A stretch of DNA of 64,000 nucleotides from the NCBI GenBank assembly GCA_029204225.1, contig CM055092.1, positions 39,009,800-39,073,799 of the forward strand, given 5' to 3'. Both the position numbers and the translations under genes were made by a program. This DNA comes from Diphasiastrum complanatum. Its lineage: Eukaryota > Streptophyta > Lycopodiopsida > Lycopodiales > Lycopodiaceae. Under the pieces are notes generated by a model. The model worked only from the letters and a program-made list of their open reading frames with translations. It was not told the origin of the DNA and searched no databases. Below, piece by piece: positions 48,896-59,619 of the stretch (positions are counted from its first letter, which is position 1; each line of letters opens with the position of its first letter).

Positions 48896-50140
48896 TTTTT
48901 TTTTTTGAATGCAAACTTACAAGTACAAAAAATTAAACGGCAACCCAAGGCCGAAGTTGTATCGAACCCAAAAGGGTGTTCTTTTTAACAAAAAGTAAAT
49001 AGGACTATTTATTTGTACACCATGCAAGAAGCAGTCCAGTACAACTAAACAGTAGCGCAAAAGTACACAACAAGTCGCAAGTAGTCCATCACTAAGAGCG
49101 GAGAGGAAGAGCCATAAAAAACCTACCGATTCTGCATCATCCATGTCTGCTAAAGAACTGTAAGTCTATACAAATGCCAAAATGCAAGCGAAAAGTGTTC
49201 TTGAATCAGTGAATGCCCCAACAAAATGGTGTCAACTGCCCAAAAAAATGGAGAACTGCCAATAGGAGAAAAGATGGTGAATTTTCAACCATAAATCCTT
49301 GTAGCAATGAGAAAATAGGTGTTGAACAGTCTCCTCCTCTAGTTGGCAAAGCAACTAAAGGCAATCAGAAAGGAAGGGCCATATGGCTAAGAGAGGGAGG
49401 AAATTGGTTAGGATGTGGTAAGCCAAGTATCTAAGTTTCTCTATCAAAAGGGAATGGGCAGTCTTGAATCTTTTGTGCCAGCTATTTAAGACAGAAGAGG
49501 CATGGTCAATATGTAGACCCAAAGACGACGAGTGGGAGAGTGGGCCAAATCAGAAATGGACAAGAGCGACAAGACGAAGGGAGAATGCATGATGAAGAGC
49601 GCAAAAGAATGGTTTACTTGCTAAAACAAAAAGCAAGAGAGAAAGTCGACAACCCTAACAAATACCACACTTTGGAAAGAAAGGGAAGATCGGCACCCAT
49701 TACAACAAAGGGTAGAAGAAGAGGAAGAGTAGAGAGCACAAACAAAGGTACAAAAGGATTGAGGAATGCCCATGGCCAAATAACTGCGGAGAATATAATC
49801 CCAACCAATGCAATCAGAGGCTTTATACAAGTAGGGTATCAAAGAGGGAGTGGAGGAAGCATAAAGAGAGTCAGCCATAGCCTAGATGTTAAGGATGGAG
49901 TCCATGATGTGGCGCCCTTTGACAAAGTCGAATTGCTTTGTAGACAACACAAAATTAAAGAGGGGGGACATGCGCAAGGCCACGACTTTAGTGAGCACTT
50001 TATAGGACTCGGTATTAAGCATAGTAAGAGAGTTAAAGTCTACCAAAGAGTAGCAAGCAAGATGGAGCAGAACACTAAGAGGAAAACAAGCAAGAAGGAG
50101 ACCAAAAGGAAGTTCAAAAGACAAGAGAAATAGTGGATAG
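48896..50140 (-). mobile_element. L1-type LINE, 5'-truncated
   Basis: On the minus strand, RT motifs run from about 50130: LNTESYKVLTKVVALRMSP, STKQFDFVKGRHIMDSILN, then a TAG, a degenerate segment, WDYILRSYLAMGIPQSF and VCALYSSSSSTLCCNG. These match the plant L1 RT layout (LLN..YK, FV.GR.I.D, the fingers and palm region). The element ends in a poly(A) tail, seen as an 11-T run at 48896-48906 on the plus strand. The head is missing. The 197-codon open frame on the opposite strand (49540-50133) is antisense to the RT and not a gene. The tail sequence includes TTTGTACTTGTAAG. Confidence 0.75.
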
Positions 50141-50862
50141 GTATGCGCTCCTACCCCACATCATTTCATCCACCTCCATCACACAAGAAAGTTGCTAGAA
50201 GGGATAAAGAATTCAAAATTTATCACTAGATGTTAAAGAGGAAAAGTGATTAATTGACAAAATAGTGATTTCAGACTACCTTCAATTTGGGAGGATTATT
50301 ATGAGGTCACAAGTATGTCCAAAAATGAATTTTTGGCTTTGGAGATATGAAAAGTGACATACAAAATAGTAATTTCAAAATTGCTTGATTCTTTAAATAC
50401 TCTAAGGTTCCCCCCATGTCGTATTCTGTACAAACCAATGTGAGGTGGTGGGGATCAAATTTTTTTATATCCACCGGGTCAGGGTATTGTAGTCAATTAA
50501 AAATTTAGTGCTAGTTGGTTTTTATATAGGTAGGTGAGCGAGTTAGACTAGGCCGATATCTCAAGGGTGATACTAGTTGGTTATCAACTTGGGTATTAAC
50601 ATGTACGAATTGTTAAAAGTAGTATGGTTTTTAAAAGGTAATATCATATTTTGAAATATAAAAAAAAATACCAAATATGGTACTATTATTGAAACCATGG
50701 GAACACTTCACAAAATTTCTCAAACTCAGGTATCAATATGAATAGTAGAATAAGTAGTATTGGGGATCTGGCTTTGAACCATGGTATTACCAATAAGGAT
50801 AAGTTATGTGATACCATGCTGATACACATTATTGATAGCAGCTGAGACACTACATACCGTGA
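50141..50862. other. Spacer between LINE and Copia-3
   Basis: AT-rich, no coding region or clear repeat recognised. Confidence 0.5.
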
Positions 50863-50867
50863 AAAAT

Positions 50868-51255
50868 TGCCTATGTTGGCAAATCTAGCCATGTAGAACA
50901 TTGTAAATATTGTGTATAATTGGGTTCCACACATGTAAGGCCAAGATGCCACGTGGCAACCCACTCCTAATGTAGGTTTGGTCAAGTCAAGTCAAGAGAG
51001 TTGGTCATGTCTATTTGGTGGTCAACCCTACTTTATAGGACCTACACCTAAGTTTAAGGTGAAAAAAAAAAATTGGAGCTCATTGACAATCTCAAGCTAC
51101 TCCACTATTTACATTGAGTTTTTGTGATCCAAATGCAACCAAATAAATTTCTACTTGTTTCTCATCTTGAAGGCCGTACTACAGCCTGTAGTAGACACGT
51201 GTGGGATCGTATTTCAATGTTGATCAATGCTTTTGATTGTTAATGCTTGCTTTGT
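50868..51255 (+). repeat. 5' LTR of Copia-3, 3' part missing
   Basis: Matches 53688 onward for about 388 bp, to TTAATGCTTGCTTT, and then diverges, so the last 137 bp of the LTR and the normal PBS junction are lost or replaced. A degenerate TGGTATTTATTTG at 51284 may be the eroded PBS. The first base has mutated from T to C. Confidence 0.85.
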
Positions 51256-51516
51256 GGGCACCTCTGAACCTACATTTAATGCATGGTATTTATTTGATCC
51301 AAAAAAATTCAATTTGTGAGCTTTGATGTAACTTTTGGTGAAAATCTTAGGATAAGTTACCAAGATCAAGTGCCATTGATTAGATATGAATTTGTTTCAT
51401 GAGATCTAATTAATCTAGGCTGAAATTGGGTCCTCTAAACTTGTTTTACAGGTCTTAAAATTACATCAGAGTGTATGAACAGATTCAATCAGGTTATTGT
51501 CCAAAAATAGCCAAAA

Positions 51517-51862
51517 TTGGCAAGATTTGATTGTAAGTAGATTTCACATTATCTTATCTTCATTCCAACTTTGTGAGGTAGTGCTAGAACTAAGATTATA
51601 AGTCCATTTGTTGGATTAGAAATCTAATTTGAGTGAAACACTACAAGAGAGAGACCTTAATGAGTTTCTAGAGACAATCAAATCCATTTCTTGGCAAGAT
51701 TTGTTTGAAAGTAGTTTTCACTTCATCTTATCTTCATTCCAGCTTTGTGAGGGAGTGATAGAACTATGATTATAAGTCCATTTGCTGGATTAGAAATCAA
51801 ATTTGAGTGAAACACTACAAGTGTGAGACCTTTGTGAGTTTCAAGTCAATCAAATCTATTTT
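51517..51862. repeat. 174-bp tandem duplication in the Copia-3 leader
   Basis: TTGGCAAGATTTG at 51517 and 51691 begins two copies sharing TCTTATCTTCATTCCA, TTATAAGTCCATTTG and GAGTGAAACACTACAAG. Confidence 0.9.
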
Positions 51863-51885
51863 TGTGTGTAGAAGTCACTAGTAAG

Positions 51886-53219
51886 ATGGGATCTGCTGGA
51901 GCATACCTTCTAGAAGCTAGTGAGAGATTGAATTCTACAAATTATGCTATTTGTAAGGTTAGGATGGAGTCAGTTTTGGTGCTCCAAGACCGTTATGAGT
52001 TCTTGATTGAGGATGAAGCTGAACCTCTAGGTGCACAAGAGCTAGCTAGATACAAGAAGAGATCTAGGCTTGCACTTCATTGTGTGAAGATGAATGTGAG
52101 CAATGATTTGTTGAGAGAAGTATCAACTTGTACTAGTGCTAAAGAGGCTTAGGAGTCTTTAAAATCAATCTATGAATCAAGTAACACTTCAAGAGTACTC
52201 ATGATTAGAAATCAGATTTTGCAAAGCATGAGGAGAAGTGAGGAGAGTGCACAAGATTATGTACTCATAATCAAGTCTCTAAATAGGGAGTTGGCTTCCA
52301 TTGGAGAGAAGATTCATGATGGAGAGCTTGTACAAATTGTCCTTAATGGTCTAGGAGATGACTTTGCAAATTTGGTCCAAATTTTTGCCATCCAAGACAC
52401 TTTGCCAACTATAGAAAGACTTTACAGTGTATTAGTGGCTGAAGAGTGTAGGATGCTCCACACCAAGGCAAGAGTGAGCTCATTGTCTTTGTAGGATGGA
52501 GATGAGAAAGCCAATTTCTCATTCAAGGAAAAAAAGAAGACCAATGGAAAGAAGAAGCATCCCAAGGAGGCCAAAGAAGAGGATGATGCATCAGGCTCAA
52601 AGGACAAGTCAAAGAAAAAATACTTCTTTTGTGGAAAGAAGGGGCATTATGCATCTGAATGCTACAAGAGGCTAAGAGCAAAAGAGGAGGAGGACAAACA
52701 AGGGAACCTTGCATATGAAGAGGATGGAGATGAGGAGATCTCATCTTTGATGGCATCTACATCCACTCTAACAAGCAAGCTTAGTGATACACCTCAAAGA
52801 TCAAGTGCTCCAAGAAGATCCACAAAGGCAAGGGCCGAGCTTTCAAGGCTCACTTATCTTGGCAAAGGTAATCAAGGGGAAGATTCTCAACCATTCACTT
52901 TCAACACTTTTCTTACTTCAATGCTTGATGAACCATTTTTCTATGAGATCTACATGAGGCAAACCGAGGTATGCTATGAGAACTACATGAGGCAACCTGA
53001 GGGCTTCATCAAGAAGGAAGTTGAAGGTAAGATGTGTAATGCCTCATTTGAGAACAAGATTTTACTTCTTAGTGATCTAAAGATTGTTATGAACCAAGTA
53101 AGAGTAAATTGGTTGTTTGATCAAATGAGTGCTCTCGGATTTTGGAAGAGGAAGAATGAGTTAATCACTCATTGTTATGTGTTTTTTCTTTTGGAGAGGC
53201 AAATTGTAAGCTTCTTATG
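51886..53219 (+). pseudogene. Copia-3 GAG fused to integrase-RT linker
   Basis: The start MGSAGAYLLEASERLNSTNY at 51886 matches the Copia-1 gag start. GAG reads in one frame with stops only at 52150 (TAG, expected Trp) and 52492 (TAG). The zinc knuckle FFCGKKGHYASEC lies near 52625. After an acidic segment (EEDGDEEISSLMAS) the frame passes straight into the linker typical before RT (RRSTKARAELSRLTYLGKG, FLTSMLDEPFFYE), then into PEGFIKKE, and ends at 53217-53219. No DSG protease, integrase or YVDD is present. The Copia-1 linker (RRSTRSKAEPSRLTYFE, MLEEPSCY) is homologous, so the deletion joined the gag end to the linker in frame. Confidence 0.85.
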
Positions 53220-53687
53220 AGAATAAGTGAAACATTCTTGAAGGAAACTTATATCCATAAGCAAGTATGTAGCCTCATGAAGTTCAAGATCACTTGTAAT
53301 TACAAGATTAGAAAAATCATGCTTACTTTTGATGGTTTGTGGTCTAGTCATTTTAGCATGATAAATCTTAGTAATAGTAGCAAGTACATGTTTTGTGATC
53401 TTGATCAATGTGATTTTCACAAGACATGGAGACATCAGATTTCCTTCAAAGAGAAGCATCAAGATCAAGGAGGGGCAAGTTTTAAGTTCATGCATTATCA
53501 CTCAACATGGAAGAAATCAAGTGCAAAGGTGCAAGGAAGAATCAAGACTCTTCAATTCATCTTGGAGGAGATCAAGATCAAAGAAGCTCTATCTTGGATA
53601 TGGTGATAGATCATGTCCTCATCTTTAAGGGATCATTAGTCATCTTCTAAACTTGAATATGATTTATTTCTGTCTAGATCTGAGGAG

Positions 53688-54212
53688 TGTGAAAAATTGC
53701 ATATGCTGGCAAATCTAGCCATGTAGAACATTGTGAATATTGTGTATAATTGGGTTCCATACATGTAACGCCAAGATGCCATGTTGAAACCCACTCCTAA
53801 TGTAGGTTAGGTCAAGTCAAGTCAAGAGAGTTGGTCATGTCTATTTGGTGGTAATCCCTACTTTATAGGACCTACACCTAAGTTTAAGGTGAATTTTTTT
53901 TTTTGGAGCTCATTGGCAATCTCAAGCTAGTTCATTATGTACATTGAGTTTTTGTGATGCAAATGAAACCAAATCAATTTTTACTTGTTTCTTAGGTTGA
54001 AGGCCATACTATAGCCTGTAGTACACACATGTGGGCTCGGATTTCAATGTTGATCAATGCTTTTGATTGTTAATGCTTGCTTTTTGTCAAATTGTCAATC
54101 TAGATAAGCTTTTTTGTGTCTAGTTTTTTGGTAGATTGTTAAGCAAGCATCCAATCACTCTTGTGGATCTTTTGTAGATCCATTTATGGTCCTAAAGCAT
54201 AGTATTTTCACA
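53688..54212 (+). repeat. 3' LTR of Copia-3
   Basis: TGTGAAAAATTGC to TTTTCACA, 525 bp, preceded by the purine run TGAGGAG and followed by the CATAC target duplication. Confidence 0.9.
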
Positions 54213-54369
54213 CATACCCTCCCAACACTCGTATACGAGCTGACATGAGATTTTAATGAGATAGGCCACATGCAAGTTGGATTATATGCATTTCAAGAGT
54301 TGTAATATGGTGCTTACCTTGTAGTTTTTTAAACTTGCCATTTGTCGTTTTCTAAGTTTCGGTTTGGGG

Positions 54370-54985
54370 GTTCATGGTGTTTCAGGCTTGGAGTATAGGT
54401 TTTGGGTTTCAGGGTACAAGATTTGGGGTTTGGGTTTCGATTTTTTGGCATAGGGATTAGGGGCTAGGATTTAGGGTTTAGCGTTTACGATTTGAAATTT
54501 AGGGCATAGGGTTTAGGGTATTGGATTTGGGATTTAGTGTTTAGGACTTGAAGTTTAGGGTATAGGATTTAGGACTTCAGGTATTGGATTTAGAGTTTAG
54601 GGTTTGGGATTGGATATGGGATTAAGGATTCAAGGTTTAGGATTTATGATTTAGGGTTTTGAGTTTGGGATTTGGGGTTTACAGTTTAGAGTTTGGGGTT
54701 TGGAACTTGGGGTTTAGGGATTAGAGTTTAGGGTTTGAAGTTTACGTCATAGGATTTAGGATTTAGGGGGTTGAGTTTAGAGTTTAGCATTAGGGGCTTA
54801 GGATCTAGGGATTAGGGTTTAGGATCTAGGTCATAGGGCATAGGTTTTAGATTTAAGATTTAGGATTTTAGGATTTAGAATTTAGAAATCAGGGTTTACA
54901 ATTTAGGGCATATAATTTATGTTTTAGGGTTTAGAATATAATGTTTAGAGATTATAGATTAGGGTTTAGAATTTAGGGTTTAGGA
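54370..54985. repeat. Degenerate interstitial telomere-like array (TTTAGGG)
   Basis: For about 600 bp the sequence is made of TTTAGGG, ATTTAGGG, GTTTAGG, TTTGGGG and GGGATTT type units on the plus strand. TTTAGGG is the canonical plant telomere heptamer. The copies are heavily diverged, with many one-base changes and irregular spacing, but the G-rich strand bias is constant. No coding region overlaps it. Confidence 0.88.
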
Positions 54986-55483
54986 TGCTTAAGAGGGCCG
55001 AGTTGAGCCCCAAAATCAATGTCCTAAATTATAGGCTTAATTTGAGACGATTTGGTGACTAGTCATTGTGATTGTGGCAATTGCTCCTATCATCACTATA
55101 TTCAAGAAATAAATGCAATTTGAAATTAATGTTTGTAGAACAACAAATCACGTGGTTATCATTCAATTAACTATGTAGATCATTAAAATCACTCAAACGT
55201 AGTTGTTCCAACTTGACCTTGGAAGAACAATGTGTCTCAACATCAAAATTGCATCTCATCAATCAATATACAAAAAGATTCTCATCCAAATAGTGATAGA
55301 TGAGCTCAGATTTGAAATCTACGATTATCCATGGTTAGGTTTAGACCAAACCCTACAATCTAGGCTCCTAATTTAGGAATCTTCATCCATTTGGTAGGTG
55401 GATTAGGTGAAGTAGATCCATTTGTAGTCAATATCTGAAGCTAGTCTTGATTGATTTAGTTATTACACAAACTCCAAATATAC

Positions 55484-55562
55484 CCGACTTACGTCATTCC
55501 ATCAACTTTGTCTCTTTCTCATGTATATACTCGACATCAACTTACTTGACATCTCACTCAAT
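55484..55562. repeat. Direct repeat left of a gag fragment
   Basis: ACCCGACTTACGTCATTCCA through CATGTATATACTCGACATC recurs at 56069-56150. The two copies flank the copia gag fragment. Confidence 0.78.
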
Positions 55563-55579
55563 TCCATCACTTACCATCT

Positions 55580-56060
55580 GTGGAAGTTCAATATGAAAGT
55601 ACTTCTACTTGCTAAAGAACTGTGGGACATCGTTGATGGCACAGAGGTCAAGCCATAAGATGATGCAGCTATCATCACCAAATGGAGATTGAGAGATGGC
55701 AAGGCATTTGCCATGATCGCTCTCAATATCAAAGACTCTCAAATCAACCATATTTGAACTACTCAGACCACTAAGGATGCATGGGACATCCTAGCAACTG
55801 TCTACGATATCAGGGATGTCACCTCCAAACTTCATTTGAGGAAGGAATTCTTCACCCTGAGAACGTCTGATGCAAATAGTGTTTCGAGTCATCTCAACTT
55901 TTTCAAAAATCTTATGGAGCAAATGACTGCAACCAGCTCAGTCATACAAGATTCTCATGTTGTTATGAATCTATTATTGAATCTACCTGAAGCCTATGAA
56001 AACTGGGTCATGGCAATTTCGATCCAAGAGCATCTCACTCTATCAAGAGGCCCGACATCG
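55580..56060 (+). pseudogene. Copia gag fragment (Copia-4 family)
   Basis: In shifting plus-strand frames: ELWDIV-like, WRLRDGKAFAMIALNIKDSQ, then SKLHLRKEFFTLRTSDANS, FFKNLMEQMTATSSVIQD and LLNLPEAYENWVMAIS. The gag of Copia-4 near the window end reads WNLKDGKAFTLIILNIMDTQ, SKLHLRKKFYSLKMANGDS and LTSLPSSYDNWVMIS, so both are the same lineage. It starts mid-gag and is cut before the zinc knuckle. Confidence 0.82.
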
Positions 56061-56068
56061 AAGTACCC

Positions 56069-56250
56069 GACTTACATCATTCCATCAACTTCAACTTTTT
56101 CTTATGTATATACTCGACATCGACTTACTCGCTTACTCAATAATGACGTACTCGACTTACTCGACATTGACATTTCAAACACTAACTCCATCAACTCCAT
56201 TGACTTTTTTATCAAACCTCAACTAACTCGACATCGACATTCTCTCATCA
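56069..56250. repeat. Direct repeat right of the gag fragment, with CTCGAC motifs
   Basis: Repeats the 55484-55562 segment and continues with many TACTCGACTTACTCGACATC-type motifs to about 56250. Confidence 0.75.
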
Positions 56251-56469
56251 ATAAAAGTCGATCCATGTATTGGCAAACAACTTCACGGCTAAACCACTAA
56301 CACTGACATTCCACCATGTACGTAAATAAAGTATCTCCAATGGCGGTTACCTACTATAAGGTGGTGTTAGTTAACTAAGTAGTTCAAAATACCAAAATAT
56401 CTTTTTCTATAAGGGCTGCACCTGTTAGCAGCTAGCATATATATAGTTGAGTAATCTGGACGTAAGTCT

Positions 56470-56495
56470 AACAATAACAACAACAACAACAAACA
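56470..56495. repeat. (AAC)n microsatellite
   Basis: About eight AAC units with one interruption. Confidence 0.9.
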
Positions 56496-56499
56496 AGCT

Positions 56500-57680
56500 A
56501 AAGTTATTATTTCAAGCTATTGTACTCAATTTTTCCAACCAATCAAGAGTACATTTTTGTCCACACTACTGATTTGTTCTATTGAGCATTACTACTGTTT
56601 ATTCATCTTAATTATTGCCGATAATTGTTGCACTTCCGATCCGTTGTGAATAAGTTTTGCATTCTTCATAGCAAAAAAATGCAAAAATAGATTTTGAGAT
56701 ATGAAGAGGCCAAAGCCTCCTTAAGCATTTTTTGACGCTAAAAAGGCTATAAATGTTGCTATTTCCTCACAAACACAACTTCTTGTGTCAGTGAGAAAAA
56801 TAAATTAGTGACAAGTAGGCCATAATATTAACTTTGTTTAAAATTCTTTACTATTTGCTAATGTTAACATTGAGCCTAATGGGATCATCAATCTAGGAGC
56901 CTAATAGCTCGTGATTAAAGAAATCTCTATTTTATTGTGATGTTTTTTCACTCAAGATAATATAGTGTGTGCTGGGATTCAGTGGCGTTCTCCTCTCCTC
57001 TTGTGTGTGTTTGTGCATGTGTATGTTGTTGTGCAAGGTTGCTTGAATAAGAGTGCAAGACATTGTTCATAGATGTGTGAATATGGACGGATAACTGTCA
57101 TGAATAGAAATGTTGAACTCCAAGCTATGTATGGTTCTTGATCATGGTTTTGTAACATGTTAGTGCTTTCATTGCTTACAACAGACTCAAAAAAATCATT
57201 GATGTGGTCATCAATGATTTTTGTGTCTCCTATGATTTTACAACCTACACTGTTAAGATTTGGATAGCGCATGAGAATATGCAATAATCAAATTTAAAGT
57301 TGTCGGGGGTTTAATATCATATTATAGGAGGTTCATTCAAACTTTTCTAATTAAGATTGCAACACCAAGTCTTACTCATCTAGTACAAAAAAAGATAAAC
57401 TTGAATGTAGTCATGAAGCTCAATCTAGCATTTGCATCCTCAAAGAAGCCTTTATCTCGATTTGTGGAACTCAATTTCCATTTATCTTTTAACGTAAAGT
57501 GTGGATTGTATTGGCGTGGGTAATTTTGAGACAAGCTAATGTAAAACAATTGTTTATTGAAGTAGGAAACTTACTAACCTGGGGCTATTTAGGTGGGATA
57601 AGCAGATGGTAGATGCTTCGTAAGCTACGTCCACACGGGCTTTACCCCGTCATCTAATATGATATTTTCATGCCATGTGA
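56500..57680. other. Gene-free stretch
   Basis: AT-rich. A 101-codon minus-strand frame at 56979-57284 has no recognised motif and is likely chance. Confidence 0.45.
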
Positions 57681-57835
57681 AGATATAAATTGCTCTTTCC
57701 CTTTCAACGGTTTTTACTTGCGGCATGCATGCATCATAGAGTACGTCCAAGTCTGCTCACATTCTCTCTCGTGACAGTTAGTTCAATCGATCACCCCATG
57801 AAACCAGCGAATTCACGGAAAAGCCAGCCTAACCG

Positions 57836-57838
<3 letters not shown>

Positions 57839-57884
<46 letters not shown>
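57839..57884. repeat. (TC)n microsatellite
   Basis: About 46 bp of TC repeat, preceded by sequence of higher GC content with CATGCATGCATC that could be a promoter or leader; no gene was confirmed. Confidence 0.95.
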
Positions 57885-57888
<4 letters not shown>

Positions 57889-58408
57889 TTCGCCGATGCT
57901 GCTGCAAACATACGAGCGATGATAATTGATGATCAGCATATCCAAGCACTGGGCGATTATGATGAGCATCTCCAACTTCTGAGCTGCGAATCAGAAAGTT
58001 GACTGTTCCCTGCTGAAGCTGCGGTCCTTTTGGCTTGTGGTTTGAGGTCCTTTTGGCTTGGCCAAGAAAGGGGACACGATTCTGGCTACGTCGTGCGACG
58101 ATGAGGTTGATGCTTGTAGTCCCTGGTTAAATCATACTGACAATATTGATTGTTGCGAGCTGAAATTCTTTCATCTGATTGTTTGAAAAAAAAATTCTAG
58201 AACATCTACTTATATCACAGTAGTTTTCAGCCAGTAATTCATCAATTTGTACTAGTTAAATGATAAAAATTTTCGAGCATTAGTTTATCCATTTTCTTCC
58301 TTAATTTTGAGTTAGAGATAGTACTAGGGTGATATGAGTAGAATCATTGTGTAGTAATCAGTCTCTGTCAAGCAGCAATTGAAGGAATGCCTTGAAAATA
58401 ATTGAACC

Positions 58409-58425
58409 TCTCTCCCTCTCCCTCC

Positions 58426-58460
<35 letters not shown>

Positions 58461-58462
58461 CC
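58409..58462. repeat. Imperfect (TC)n microsatellite
   Basis: TC repeat interrupted by CCC and TTT variants. Confidence 0.92.
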
Positions 58463-58594
58463 TCGCTCGCACTTAGTTGCTCAGCGAATTCCTCTTTCAT
58501 AATTCAACCTTTCTGGAAACCATAATTTTGAGGTGTTCGTCTTTATGCACATACTCTTCCTCTCACCCTTGAGGTTGAATTATGAATAGCAGCA

Positions 58595-58774
58595 ATGCAT
58601 GGAAGACGCCCATCTTCCACCGCCTTGATTTCTTTGACTACAAAGCAGAGCATGAAATTGATCCCACTAGACTGCAGCAGGGCTGTCCACACCGACATCG
58701 TTATGCTGCCCTGTGGACTGGTTACAGATGTTATGCTGAACAGCTTTTCCTTTTGGACCGCATGCAATTATAAG
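58595..58774 (+). CDS. Possible exon of an unrecognised gene
   Basis: The open frame contains PLDCSRAVHTDIVMLPCGLV. After a candidate donor (TATAA|GTAACC) there is a possible 3' acceptor at TTTGCAG (58802-58808), followed by GSVYGFSVPTADLTST. The residue mix and the splice-like borders suggest a relic of a host gene. The other strand is also open here, so strand is not certain. I do not assign a function. Confidence 0.22.
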
Positions 58775-58899
58775 TAACCTGTGTACACTTAAATTTATGC
58801 TTTGCAGGTTCTGTCTATGGATTCAGTGTACCCACGGCTGATCTTACTAGCACCTAGAGAGAGAAGTTTTTCATCTGGCCTGTGGACCTGTGGCCTCTC

Positions 58900-58905
58900 T
58901 CTGTC

Positions 58906-58940
<35 letters not shown>

Positions 58941-58942
58941 TC
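58900..58942. repeat. Imperfect (TC)n microsatellite
   Basis: TC-rich repeat with CCC interruption. Confidence 0.9.
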
Positions 58943-59502
58943 AATGGTTACTATATATATATCCCTACATCCCACCTAAAGTGCTGTCAGATTCACCTCT
59001 TGATCTCCTTAAACCTGAACTTTTGCCCATTTTTGAGGCAAATCTTCTAAACCCCGTTTTCTTCAACAATTGAGGTGCAACAAACCCATAAATAGCACTT
59101 ATTATTTTGAAGGTCTGATTGTGGGATAAGTGCTTGTCATTTAACTAGCCTACCTCCTTCTTGTGTCAATAGTTGTAGATACCAATCAAAACACAAGAAA
59201 TTTTATTTTATCTGCTTTTGCCAACATTTTCTCTCTAGATCATGGGACCCAATCACTCTTCCTTTCTCTCTAGCAGGCTTGGAATCTCATCATGTGACGG
59301 AGTATTCATTAGTCTCTCTCTCTTTCTCTCATAGATATCTCTCCACAATCTATTTGATCTTACCTTATTGTCTTTTTAATGCCATATATTTGCACCATCA
59401 GCTTGAGTTCTCGAGTATTAGCTAAGAACCTAATAATCAACATTTACTCTACTAAGCAATGTGGAAGACTTTTTAGGACTTATCGTCAACAATAGGTTCA
59501 TC

Positions 59503-59619
<117 letters not shown>

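Larger units (their letters stand above)
50868..54212 (+). mobile_element. Copia-3, gag-only non-autonomous copia element
   Basis: The left LTR starts at 50868 and the right LTR spans 53688-54212. Flanking 5-bp duplications CATAC (50863-50867 and 54213-54217) are identical, showing one insertion event. The interior holds a gag gene with zinc knuckle fused to the integrase-RT linker, while protease and integrase are absent and RT is reduced to a scrap. This layout fits non-autonomous elements described as TR-GAG or deletion derivatives. Confidence 0.88.

Noticed and set aside
49540-50133. A 197-codon plus-strand open frame, one of the longest in the window outside the transposons
   Set aside because: It is antisense to an L1 reverse transcriptase whose motifs are clear on the minus strand, and its protein is low-complexity Lys/Arg/Gly-rich without a domain.
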